Of a stretch of DNA of 64,000 bases, positions 51,135-59,070 are shown in pieces. Source of the stretch: Holophagales bacterium (GTDB taxonomy: Bacteria; Acidobacteriota; Thermoanaerobaculia; UBA5066); contig JADKBZ010000009.1 of assembly GCA_016714815.1 (NCBI GenBank), positions 186,001 through 250,000 of the forward strand, written 5' to 3'. Below the pieces are notes generated by a model that was not told the DNA's origin, searched no databases, and saw only the letters and a program-made list of their open reading frames with translations. Position numbers and translations under genes: made by a program. How positions within the stretch are numbered: the first letter of the stretch is position 1; each line of letters starts with the position of its first letter.

Positions 51135-52529
51135 CTACTTCCAGTGCCCCCGGACCCACTCCTCGGTCTCGGGGAGCCCTCCCTGCATGACGAGGTAGCC
51201 GTTGTGCGGCTCGCGCGGAGTGATCTCGTGGGCGATCGGCGTCGTCATCATCCGCATCACCTCGGCCCGCTCGCGCGTGTGGCCGAGGACCCACGAGAGC
51301 TTCATGAGCGCCGTCTCGGGGATCATGTTGTCGAGCGGGACGATGCCGAGGTCCATCAGGTCGCGCCCGGTGTCGTAGACGTACATCTGGGCGAAGCCCC
51401 AGATCGTCTGGACCGCCATGACGATGTGGACGCCCGCCTCCGTCGCCCGCTTGATCGCGGGGTAGAGCGGTTTGTTGACGTGCCCGAGGCCGGTCCCGGC
51501 GATGACGATGCCGTGGTACCCCTTCTCAACGAGGGCGTCGACGAGGTCGGGGTTCATGCCGGGGTAGTAGTAGAGGATCGTCGTCCGGTCGTCGTAGACC
51601 GGGTCGATCACCGGGACCCGCGTCCTGTCGCGCCTCCGGTAGTCGTCGTTCAGGATGGTGAACGAGGTCGGGCTCACCATGGCGAGCGGGATGTCGCCGA
51701 TCGTCCGGAACGTCGAGCGGTAGGAGCTGTGCATCTTCCGGCAGCGCGTGCCGCGGTGGAGGAGCCCGTAGCGGTCGGAGGTCGGCCCGAACATGCAGAT
51801 CACGACCTCGGCGATGTCGGAGTAGGCCGCCGTCCGGACGGAGTGGATCAGGTTCAGCGCGGCGTCGGACGACGGGCGGTCCGAGGAGCGCTGGGAGCCG
51901 ACGAGGACGATCGGCACGGGGCTGTTCTGGACCATGAACGACAGGATCGCCGCCGTGTGCCCCATCGTGTCGGTGCCGTGGCCGATGACGATGCCGTCGG
52001 CGCCGGCGGCGATCTCCTCGCCGATGGCTCTCGCCAGGACGAGGTAGTTCTCCATCGCCATGTTCTCGGAGAAGACCCCGAAGATCTTCTTCGTCGTCAG
52101 GTTGCAGATGTCGGCGAGCTCCGGGACGGCGCCGTAGAGCTCGCCCGGGGTGAAGGCGGGGATGACGGCGCCCGTCCGGTAGTCGAGGCGCGAGGCGATC
52201 GTCCCGCCCGTCCCGAGGAGCGTCACCTTCGGCAGCGTCGGCCGGGAGGGGAACTCCTTCTCGGGGATCTTGTACTTCGCTTCCTTGTAGCCGACCTCGA
52301 TCACGTCGACGAGGCGGTCGACGTGGAGGCCGACGTTGTAGCCGTTCTTCAGCTTCATCACGACGTGGAGGTCGTCGAACGACTCGCTCCGGGGGAGGAT
52401 GACCCCCTCGAAGACCGAGCCGGCGTCGTTCGTCGCGCGGACGTCGCTCCAGACCTTCACGTCGAACTTCACGAGGATCTCTCGCGCGTGCCCCTTGTAG
52501 CCCTTGAGCGGGTCGTTCATCTCGTTCAC
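51135..52529 (-). CDS. gatD: Glu-tRNA(Gln) amidotransferase subunit D (archaeal-type GatD)
   Basis: The glutaminase/asparaginase-like subunit that frees ammonia for conversion of Glu-tRNA(Gln) to Gln-tRNA(Gln). The 464 residues have an N-terminal SH3-like region (about 10-95: FEGVILPRSESFDDLHVVMKL) absent from ordinary asparaginases, then the amidase core: TGGTIAS (107-113, nucleophile Thr), HGTDTM (184-189, second Thr and Asp), GSQRSSDRPSSDAALNL and HRGTRCRKMHSS (catalytic Lys about 265). GTG 52529 overlaps the gatE stop (GTGA), with GGAGG five bases upstream; ATG 52520 is the alternative. The gatE-gatD coupling and domain layout rule out a plain asparaginase. GatD is textbook-archaeal, so it is notable here. 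Confidence 0.95.
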   Translation of the reverse strand: MNEMNDPLKGYKGHAREILVKFDVKVWSDVRATNDAGSVFEGVILPRSESFDDLHVVMKLKNGYNVGLHVDRLVDVIEVGYKEAKYKIPEKEFPSRPTLPKVTLLGTGGTIASRLDYRTGAVIPAFTPGELYGAVPELADICNLTTKKIFGVFSENMAMENYLVLARAIGEEIAAGADGIVIGHGTDTMGHTAAILSFMVQNSPVPIVLVGSQRSSDRPSSDAALNLIHSVRTAAYSDIAEVVICMFGPTSDRYGLLHRGTRCRKMHSSYRSTFRTIGDIPLAMVSPTSFTILNDDYRRRDRTRVPVIDPVYDDRTTILYYYPGMNPDLVDALVEKGYHGIVIAGTGLGHVNKPLYPAIKRATEAGVHIVMAVQTIWGFAQMYVYDTGRDLMDLGIVPLDNMIPETALMKLSWVLGHTRERAEVMRMMTTPIAHEITPREPHNGYLVMQGGLPETEEWVRGHWK

Positions 52530-54505
52530 GCGCGCACCTCCGCAACCCCGTTCGCGGCCCGGGTGACGGCGGCCTCGACCTCCGAGGCCGGGACGCGGCC
52601 GAGGAGACCCGGCATGAGGCTCGCGAAGGCGAGCCGGCGGACGAGCCGGGCGTCCTCCTTCCGGTAGGCCTTCTCCGTGGCCGCCGCGAAGGCCGCCGGA
52701 ATTCCCGCCCGCCAGGCAGGTGGTTCCACCCCGAGCGCCCGCTCGGCGAGGAGGTCGCCGACGGCACGCGCCGGGGTCGCGGCGATCGCCAGGACGATCT
52801 GTTCCCAGGCCTGCTTGAGGACCGGCGTCGCGACGAACGCCCGAAGCAGCTCGGCCCAGCGTTCCTCGGGGATCGCGTCGACGGGGACGGAGGCCCGGCG
52901 CAGCCCCTTCAGCCTCTCGCCGAAGAGGAACGCGACGTCCCGGACCGCCGCGCCCGTCTCCTTCGCGAGGCGGTCTACGAGGACGGCCCCGCCGCGGCGG
53001 ATCAGGTAGTGCGCCGTCGAGACGGGGACGCCCACGGCGGCGTAGCGCCTCTCGCGGTCCCACGGCCTCTCGGAGAGCGACGACTTCAGGAGCGCGACCC
53101 GCTCGCGCGTGACGCGCGTCGGCGGGCTGTCGGTGTCGGGGTACATCCGGTCGGGGCCGGGGAGGATCCGCTCGAAGTCGGTGGAGCCGTCGACGAACGG
53201 CTGGCGGGTCTCGTTCGGCACCCCCTGCGTCGCGTCGACGTAGCGGAGGCGGATCTCCTCGCAGGCGGTGACGGTGTCCTCCTCCGGGCCCCAGACGACG
53301 ACGATCGCATCGTCCGGTCCGCAGCGGAGGCGCCCCCGGAGGCGCTTGAGCTCGGAGCGGGTGCCGCGCGCGTCGGGCCACGCCTCGGAGTGGAGGAGGT
53401 TCGGAACCTGGTCGAGGCCCGCGATGACGCGGACCCGCCCCGCCAGCTCGTGCGCGAAGACGTGCTCGGGCTGCGTCGGCCAGGAGAGCGTCCCGGCGAG
53501 CCCCGGGAGGCGCGCCGCGCGGACGCGGTACGGCCCCTTTCCGATCTCGAACCCGGGGCGCATCTTCTCGTCCTCGATCCACCGCTCCCAAGCCTCGGGG
53601 CGCAAATAGGGGATCTCGGTCGCCGCGAAGAGCTGCGTCACGTCCTGCGACTCCACGCGGAGCGAGTCGGCGTTCGTGAAGCCGCGGCGGTGGAGCTCGT
53701 CGCGCAGCTTCAGGAGGTTCACCTGCCGCCACGCCTCGCCGTGGACGAGGCGCGGCGCCCAGCCCGCCTTCGGGACCCCCTTGATCTCGACGCGGCGGCC
53801 GCCGCGGACCGAGACGTTCACGTCCTGGCGCGAGGCGCCGAGGCCGGTTCTCACGTGCCCGGTCGAGCGGCAGACGCGGCCGATGAGGAGGATCGCCTCC
53901 TCGACCTCGTCGGGGGTGCGCAGGTCGGCCCCGGTCACCGTCTCGATGAGCGGCATCCCGAGGCGATCCGCGCGCCAGACGATGCAGTGCCCGCGGTCCC
54001 GCACCTCGCGGCAGGAGTCTTCCTCCACCGTCACCTGGGTGACGGAGAGCGTCCGGCCGCGGAACGGGATCTTTCCGTTCACGCCGACGACGGCCGTCCT
54101 CTGGAAGCCGGTCGGGATCGACCCGTCGAGGTACTGCTTCCGCGCGATGTGGACCTCGTCGACGATGTCGCAGCCGAGCATCAGGCACTGCTCGATGGCG
54201 ACGTCGATCGCCTGCTGGTTCACCAGGAACGGCGGGGTGTCGTCCATTTCGTAGGTGCAGACGTTCTTCACGTTGAGGAGGTAGACGATGTTCTTCTTCG
54301 TCTTGAACTCCATCAGCGCGGTGCCGTCGTACTCGCCGAGCTCCGAGAGGGTCGGCCGCATGTGCCTGAGGACCGTCCCGTCGTGGGTCTCGGTGTAGAG
54401 CCCCGCGGGGCAGCGGCAGAAGAGCTTCGTCGGAGTCAGGAGCTGCTGGTGGACCTCCAGCCCGCAGACGAAGCCCACCTCTGCGTAATCGAGGGTTGGG
54501 AACAC
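52526..54505 (-). CDS. gatE: Glu-tRNA(Gln) amidotransferase subunit E (archaeal-type GatE)
   Basis: The kinase and tRNA-binding subunit that phosphorylates the gamma-carboxyl of Glu on tRNA(Gln) and amidates it. The 659 residues open MFPTLDYAEVGFVCGLEVHQQLLTPTK (split here at the invariant GLEVHQQL), with CRCPAGLY, then LLNVKNVCTYEMDDTPP, the GatB/E core IPTGFQRT...VGVNGKIP, and VHGEAWRQVNLL. The AspRS-like insert (about 290-400; RVIAGLDQVPNLLHSE) separates GatE from bacterial GatB. The YqeY-like tail ends in the last 100 residues. GTG 54505 follows AAGGGGGG. It sits directly upstream of gatD, with overlapping codons. No gatA, gatB or gatC is in the window. Confidence 0.95.
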   Translation of the reverse strand: MFPTLDYAEVGFVCGLEVHQQLLTPTKLFCRCPAGLYTETHDGTVLRHMRPTLSELGEYDGTALMEFKTKKNIVYLLNVKNVCTYEMDDTPPFLVNQQAIDVAIEQCLMLGCDIVDEVHIARKQYLDGSIPTGFQRTAVVGVNGKIPFRGRTLSVTQVTVEEDSCREVRDRGHCIVWRADRLGMPLIETVTGADLRTPDEVEEAILLIGRVCRSTGHVRTGLGASRQDVNVSVRGGRRVEIKGVPKAGWAPRLVHGEAWRQVNLLKLRDELHRRGFTNADSLRVESQDVTQLFAATEIPYLRPEAWERWIEDEKMRPGFEIGKGPYRVRAARLPGLAGTLSWPTQPEHVFAHELAGRVRVIAGLDQVPNLLHSEAWPDARGTRSELKRLRGRLRCGPDDAIVVVWGPEEDTVTACEEIRLRYVDATQGVPNETRQPFVDGSTDFERILPGPDRMYPDTDSPPTRVTRERVALLKSSLSERPWDRERRYAAVGVPVSTAHYLIRRGGAVLVDRLAKETGAAVRDVAFLFGERLKGLRRASVPVDAIPEERWAELLRAFVATPVLKQAWEQIVLAIAATPARAVGDLLAERALGVEPPAWRAGIPAAFAAATEKAYRKEDARLVRRLAFASLMPGLLGRVPASEVEAAVTRAANGVAEVRA

Positions 54506-54666
54506 CTGGCCCCCCTTCCCGCCCGCGGGCCGCGAGCCCTGGGCGAACGGGGCATCTTAGCGCCCGGAGCGGCCGCCGGCGTGCCGGAAGGGGGAGCCCT
54601 GGAAGAAGCGCCCCCTCGCGGACCGCTCTCGCCCCGAAGGCCGCCACCCTCTCGGCGGTCGTTCGC

Positions 54667-55779
54667 ATGGAGGCGGGGCAGGCAGACGTCCGCATCAAGT
54701 GGGAGAAGATGGAGCCCGCCGTCCTCTTCGCCGGCAACATCACGTCCTACGCCGCGTGGGCCGTCACGCGGGACGGGCGCCCCGAGAACCTCGGCGAGCT
54801 CCCCGTCCGTGAGAAGAAGTCGGGCGAGATCAACTACCGCACCGGAAAGACGAACTTCGCGATCATCGTGACGGCCGGGATCCTGCCGGGCGGGGTCCTG
54901 CCGAGCGAGCTCCTCCTCTTCGTCTCGGGGAAGGTGGACGAGGTCAAGACGACGGCGAAGAACCGGGTGCTCGAGGTCGACGGGACGAACCCGTTCCGGT
55001 CGCTCGTCCGTCCCGGCAACCCGTCGATCGCCGACCTGACCTGTTCCGCCACGGGCGGTGAGCCGATCGAGCTCCAGCAGGCCCGCAAGGCGTTCGACCT
55101 GGCCGAGGAGATCAAGGCCTCGACGGTCCCCCCCAAGGAGATGGAGGTTGCCAAGTCCCAGCTCGCGCAGGCGCAGAACGCGGCCGGGCAGGGCGGCACG
55201 AGGATCGTCGTCGCCGACTTCGCGAGGCGTTCCCTCGAGAACGCCGGCACGGCCGCGCGCCTCGAGGTGCAGGCGATGCTCGAGGAGCAGATCAAGGCCG
55301 GTCTCAACGATGCCCTCGGCAAGATCATGATCGTCCAGGAGACGGCCCGCGGCGTCGTCCTGAACATGGGCGAGATCCTCTTCGACGTGAACGAGTTCAC
55401 CCTCGGGAAGGACGCCGAGTACGCGATCGTCAAGCTCTCGGCGATCCTCTCGGTTTTCCCGAAGCTCCAGGCCCGCGTCGAGGGCTTCACCGACACGACC
55501 GGCAAGCCCGAGCTGAACGTGAAGCTCTCGGCCGAGCGTGCCCGGTCCGTCGTCGACCTCCTCGTCGCCCAGGGCGTCGACGCCGGGCGCATCACCCACG
55601 CCGGCTACGGCCCGGCGTCCCCGGTCGCGGACAACGCGACGGCCGAGGGCCGCGCGAAGAACCGCCGCGTCGAGATCATCCTGAGCCAGGACCCGATCAC
55701 GCCGACCACTTGCGGAATGGTCGCCCCCGAGCGGCCCGCCAAGGCGACGAAGCCGGCCGCGGCCCCCGCCGCGAAGTAG
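54667..55779 (+). CDS. OmpA-family protein, N-terminus appears truncated (no signal peptide)
   Basis: A 370-residue protein with a C-terminal OmpA-like peptidoglycan-binding domain (about 235-345: GEILFDVNEFTLGKDAEYAIV, RVEGFTDTTGKPELNVKLSAERA, GYGPASPVADN and KNRRVEI). The middle is helical and Ala-rich. The N-terminal part (VRIKWEKMEPAVLFAGNITSYAAWAV, ENLGELP) looks like a beta-sandwich domain common in acidobacterial OmpA proteins, which normally follows a signal peptide. Here ATG 54667 falls inside that domain, and the upstream frame (ALAPKAATLSAVVR) gives one more strand but no signal sequence. So the 5' end may be lost or rearranged. It is divergent from gatE, with a strong terminator after it. 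Confidence 0.82.
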   Translation: MEAGQADVRIKWEKMEPAVLFAGNITSYAAWAVTRDGRPENLGELPVREKKSGEINYRTGKTNFAIIVTAGILPGGVLPSELLLFVSGKVDEVKTTAKNRVLEVDGTNPFRSLVRPGNPSIADLTCSATGGEPIELQQARKAFDLAEEIKASTVPPKEMEVAKSQLAQAQNAAGQGGTRIVVADFARRSLENAGTAARLEVQAMLEEQIKAGLNDALGKIMIVQETARGVVLNMGEILFDVNEFTLGKDAEYAIVKLSAILSVFPKLQARVEGFTDTTGKPELNVKLSAERARSVVDLLVAQGVDAGRITHAGYGPASPVADNATAEGRAKNRRVEIILSQDPITPTTCGMVAPERPAKATKPAAAPAAK

Positions 55780-55814
55780 CCCTTCCGACTTTCGAGAATC
55801 CCCCTGGAACGACG

Positions 55815-55840
55815 AACGGGGCCGCGAAAGCGGCCCCGTT
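55815..55840 (+). terminator. Intrinsic terminator with GAAA loop after the OmpA-like gene
   Basis: AACGGGGCCGC, loop GAAA, GCGGCCCCGTT, then TCAG: an 11-bp perfect stem 36 bases past the stop. The stable tetraloop and GC-rich stem fit termination although the T-run is short. Confidence 0.85.
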
Positions 55841-55865
55841 TCAGTTGATACGACCCCTCTCGAAA

Positions 55866-55890
55866 GGGGTCAGGTCTTGATTTTCTATTC
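55866..55890 (+). repeat. REP-like motif with AT-rich tail
   Basis: GGGGTCAGGTCT (55866-55877) followed by TGATTTTCTATTC. Its first 12 bases are the reverse complement of the site at 23779-23790, and both are followed by CTAC or TCTAC. It lies between the terminator and the DUF481 gene. Motifs starting GGGGTCAGG are typical neighbours of RAYT transposases. Confidence 0.45.
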
Positions 55891-55902
55891 TACGATCCTG
55901 CG

Positions 55903-56640
55903 TCAGAACTTCGCGACGACGGCGGCGATGAAGGCCGTGTCGGTCTTCTCGAGCGTCACGACGGCGGGCCGGGTCTTGTGGTCGAGGAGGTAGGCGAGCT
56001 TGAGCTCGAGGATCTTCGCGAGCGACGTCGTGAGGCCGGCCTCGAAGTGGTAGTAGGCGTCGCCCGTGTCGTTCGACTTCCAGAGACCGGTGGCCTTCTG
56101 GGTCAGCGAGACGGTCGGGGAGATCTTCCAGCCGAAACTCTCGGCGGCGAGGTAGGCGCCGCTCGACGTGGAGTCCTGGCCCGTGTACGACTCGAACGCG
56201 CCGCCGAAGCCGGCCGAGAGGTCGAGGGTCACCGCGTCGGTCTTGACGACCTTGTACCCGGCGCCGACGGCGGGGGCGACGAGCGAGTCGAGCTGGGCGA
56301 CCGAGTCGCTGAGGTAGCTGATCTCGCCGTAGACGAAGAAACGTTCGCTGAAGCTGTACTCGTCCCGCACGAAGCCGGAGAGCTTGTCGGCGGTGGTGAC
56401 GTCGTTCGCGTCGCTGCGAAGGTAGAGGCCGCCGAGCTTCAGGACGTTGTTCGTCTTCGGGTCGTACTTGAGGGCGAAGCCGACGTTGTAGCTGCTGGCG
56501 TCGCTGTTGCCGGAGTTCATCGAAAGGCCGGCGCCGAAGCTGCCGTGCCAGCCCGGCTTCGGCTCGTCGGCGGCGGCGGCGCCGAACGAAGCGGCCAGGA
56601 GCGCCGCGAGCGGAAGGGTGATTCGGATTCCGTGCTTCAA
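55903..56640 (-). CDS. DUF481 family outer-membrane beta-barrel protein (YdiY-like)
   Basis: A 245-residue exported protein. The signal peptide ends ASFGAAA. The mature part has alternating strands typical of DUF481: GWHGSFGAGLSMNSGNSDASSYNVGFAL, RDEYSFSERFFVYGEISYLSD, VGAGYKVVKTDAVTLDLSAGFG and the C-terminal Phe-ending strand FIAAVVAKF, the usual outer-membrane signal. The start is TTG 56640, with AAGGAG seven bases upstream; no ATG is available. It begins 13 bases after the mscL stop, so both are probably cotranscribed, which fits osmotic or salt stress. The family's exact role is unknown. Confidence 0.9.
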   Translation of the reverse strand: MKHGIRITLPLAALLAASFGAAAADEPKPGWHGSFGAGLSMNSGNSDASSYNVGFALKYDPKTNNVLKLGGLYLRSDANDVTTADKLSGFVRDEYSFSERFFVYGEISYLSDSVAQLDSLVAPAVGAGYKVVKTDAVTLDLSAGFGGAFESYTGQDSTSSGAYLAAESFGWKISPTVSLTQKATGLWKSNDTGDAYYHFEAGLTTSLAKILELKLAYLLDHKTRPAVVTLEKTDTAFIAAVVAKF

Positions 56641-56653
56641 GAGGAAACTCCTT

Positions 56654-57076
56654 CTACTTCTTCAGGAGGTCGCGGATCTCGGCGAGGAGCTTCTCCTCGT
56701 TCGAGGGTTCGGGCGGAGCGGCCGGGGCGGCCGGGGCCGGGGGCGCCTCGCGCTTGAGGCGGTTGATCTGCTTGATGACGATGAAGATGGTGAGGGCGAT
56801 GATGAGGAACTCGAACGAGGTGTTGAGGAAGACGCCGTAGTTCAGCGTCGCGAGCCCCTTCGCCTTCGCCTCGGCCAGGGAGGCGACGGGCGTCCCGGAG
56901 AGGTTGACGAAGAGATTCGAGAAGTCGACCTTCCCGAGGAGGAGGCCGATGGGGGGCATGACGACGTCGGCGACGAGGCTGTTCACGATCTTCCCGAACG
57001 CCCCGCCGATGACGACGCCGACGGCCATGTCGATCACGTTTCCCTTGATCGCGAATTCCTTGAATTCCTTGAGCAC
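56654..57076 (-). CDS. mscL: Large-conductance mechanosensitive channel
   Basis: A pore that opens under membrane tension to save the cell from bursting. The 140 residues open MLKEFKEFAIKGNVIDMAVGVVIGGAFGKIVNSLVADVV (TM1, with the gating GxxxxG motif), then the periplasmic loop, then TM2 (FEFLIIALTIFIVIKQIN), then the C-terminal helix NEEKLLAEIRDLLKK that forms the cytoplasmic bundle. An Ala/Pro-rich linker (PPAPAAPAAPP) joins TM2 to the bundle. GTG 57076 is chosen because AGGAG lies about seven bases upstream and it gives the standard N-terminus; TTG 57082 is too close to that site. Confidence 0.97.
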   Translation of the reverse strand: MLKEFKEFAIKGNVIDMAVGVVIGGAFGKIVNSLVADVVMPPIGLLLGKVDFSNLFVNLSGTPVASLAEAKAKGLATLNYGVFLNTSFEFLIIALTIFIVIKQINRLKREAPPAPAAPAAPPEPSNEEKLLAEIRDLLKK

Positions 57077-57149
57077 GAGCAACTCCTGTTCTGCTTCGGG
57101 TGGAAACGCCCCCGGGCATGGCGTGCCGCCTCGCGGCGCGGCGTCGAGA

Positions 57150-57172
57150 ACGTGGGCTCGAAAAGCCCACGT
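57150..57172. promoter_or_regulatory. Hairpin between divergent mscL and amidase genes
   Basis: ACGTGGGCT, loop CGAAA, AGCCCACGT: a perfect 9-bp stem in the 134-base shared promoter gap. It would be in the 5' leader of one or both genes. On the minus strand the loop region has TTTCG but no T-run after the stem. Confidence 0.5.
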
Positions 57173-57210
57173 AATCTAGGATCGGGTTCCGAGATCGCGC
57201 GGGAGGATAC

Positions 57211-58977
57211 ATGACGGAGTCCGATCGGGAAGTCGACCAGGGGAGGCGGAGGCTCGTGGGCCTGCTCGCGGGGGCGGGGGCGGGAGCGGCCGTCTTCGGG
57301 CGGGCGCTGTCGGCGCTCGCCGCGGGCGAGGCGAAGGTGACGGCCGGGATGGTGAAGCAGGCGGAGTGGATGACGGGCGTTGCCTTCACCGACGAGGAGC
57401 GGGCCCTCATGCTCGCGGACCTGAACGAGTCCGCCGAGGGGATCGATGTGCTGCGCGGGCTCGCCCTCGACAACGCCGTCCCTCCCGCGTTCACGTTCGC
57501 CCCGAGCCCGGGCGTGCCGAAGCCGGTGCCGGAAACCGCCGCGCCGCCGCCGCGCCGGGAGCGCCCCGCCGCGAGACCCTCCTCGGACGAGGAGCTCGCC
57601 TTCGCGACCGTTCGAGAGCTGGGACGCCTCCTGCGAGCGAAGAAGGTCTCCTCCCTGGAGCTGACGAAGCTCTCTCTCTCCCGCCTCGCCAGGTACGACC
57701 CCGTCCTCTCGTGCGCGGTGACCGTCACCTCGGAGCTCGCGCTCTCCCAGGCGAAGCGGGCCGACGAGGAGCTCGCGGCGGGCAGGGACCGTGGCCCGCT
57801 GCACGGCATCCCGTGGGGGGCGAAGGACCTGATCGCCGTTCCCGGCTACCGGACGACCTGGGGCTCCGTGCCGTTCAGGGACCAGACGAGGCCCGAGACG
57901 TCCGCCGTCTACCGCCGGCTGGAGGAGGCGGGCGCCGTCCTCGTCGTCAAGACCACCGTCGGCGAGCTGGCCTGGGGGGACGTATGGTTCGGAGGGACGA
58001 CGAAGAACCCGTGGAAGCCCGATCAGGGCTCGAGCGGATCCTCGGCCGGCTCGGCGTCGGCGACGGCGGCCGGGCTCGTCGCCTTCGCCCTCGGGACGGA
58101 GACGCTCGGGAGCATCGTCTCTCCCTGCACCCGCTGCGGCGTCACCGGCCTCCGGCCGACGTTCGGCCGCGTCAGCCGGCACGGCGTGATGGCTCTCGCC
58201 TGGACGATGGACAAGGTCGGGCCGATCGCCCGGTCGGCGGAGGATTGCGCCCTCGTCTTCTCGGCGATCGAGGGTCGGGACGCCCTCGATCCGTACTCGG
58301 CCGACGGCCCGCCGGCCTGGCCGCCTCGCCGGAGCCTCGCCGACCTGACGATCGGCTTCGTCGAGGAGCTCTTCGAGGAGGATCGTGGCAAGGACGCGAA
58401 GACCGAGGAGGAGAAGGCGCGGGCCGCCGAGTGGCGGGCCATAGACCTGCGGAGCCTGGACGTCCTCCGGAAGCTCGGAGCCCGGCTCGTGCCGTTGAAG
58501 CTCCCGACGAAGACTCCGGCCGGACCTCTCTCCCTCATCCTGACGGCCGAAGCGGCGGCCGCGTTCGGCGGCCTCGTGCGCGACGGCCGCGTGAAGACGA
58601 TGGTGCGGCAGACGGCGGACGCCTGGCCGAACGTCTTCCGGCAAGGGATGCTCATCACGGCCGCCGACTACCTGAACGCCCAGCGCGCCCGGACCCTGCT
58701 GATGCGTGAGATGGACGAAGCCCTGTCGGGGGTCGACCTCTTCGTGGCGCCGACGTTCGGCGGAAGCTCCCTCCTCCTGACGAACCTGACCGGCCACCCG
58801 TGCGTCGTCCTGCCGAACGGATTCCGGATGGCGGACGGAACGCCGACGAGCATCACGCTGACAGGGAAGCTCCGGGGCGAGAACGACCTCCTCGCCGTGG
58901 CGGACCTGTTCCAGCGGGCGACCGACTTCCACAGCCGGCGACCGAAGCTGCCGGAGGGGCCGGGAAGGAAGGGCTGA
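57211..58977 (+). CDS. Exported amidase-signature family hydrolase
   Basis: A 588-residue enzyme. The N-terminus (QGRRRLVGLLAGAGAGAAVFGRALSALA) looks like a Tat-type signal, with three Arg before the hydrophobic part. The amidase-signature core (about 130-570) has the Ser-cisSer-Lys triad: Lys in IPWGAKDLIAVPG, cis-Ser in GSSGSSAGSASATA and nucleophile Ser in ETLGSIVSP; the neighbouring CTRCGVTGLRP is typical. Residues 35-125 are a Pro-rich lead-in not found in most members. It probably cleaves amides or peptides outside the cytoplasm. ATG 57211 has GGGAGG four bases upstream. A bidirectional terminator follows. Confidence 0.92.
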   Translation: MTESDREVDQGRRRLVGLLAGAGAGAAVFGRALSALAAGEAKVTAGMVKQAEWMTGVAFTDEERALMLADLNESAEGIDVLRGLALDNAVPPAFTFAPSPGVPKPVPETAAPPPRRERPAARPSSDEELAFATVRELGRLLRAKKVSSLELTKLSLSRLARYDPVLSCAVTVTSELALSQAKRADEELAAGRDRGPLHGIPWGAKDLIAVPGYRTTWGSVPFRDQTRPETSAVYRRLEEAGAVLVVKTTVGELAWGDVWFGGTTKNPWKPDQGSSGSSAGSASATAAGLVAFALGTETLGSIVSPCTRCGVTGLRPTFGRVSRHGVMALAWTMDKVGPIARSAEDCALVFSAIEGRDALDPYSADGPPAWPPRRSLADLTIGFVEELFEEDRGKDAKTEEEKARAAEWRAIDLRSLDVLRKLGARLVPLKLPTKTPAGPLSLILTAEAAAAFGGLVRDGRVKTMVRQTADAWPNVFRQGMLITAADYLNAQRARTLLMREMDEALSGVDLFVAPTFGGSSLLLTNLTGHPCVVLPNGFRMADGTPTSITLTGKLRGENDLLAVADLFQRATDFHSRRPKLPEGPGRKG

Positions 58978-59011
58978 ACCGGGTTTCAGCCGTGGGTCCT
59001 TCCGGAAAAGT

Positions 59012-59040
59012 GAAAGGGCGGCCCGATGGGCCGCCCTTTC
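59012..59040. terminator. Bidirectional intrinsic terminator
   Basis: GAAAGGGCGGCCC, loop GAT, GGGCCGCCCTTTC: a perfect 13-bp stem between the convergent amidase and secreted-protein genes. AAAG/CTTT at the base serves both strands. Confidence 0.88.
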
Positions 59041-59070
59041 GCCGAACGCCAGAAGTGGCGTCCGTCGTTC

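Noticed and set aside
51135..54743. A single 1,200-codon frame covering gatD and the region opposite gatE
   Set aside because: Only the part from 52529 down is gatD; the rest is a shadow of gatE in another frame. It is not a GatD-GatE fusion.
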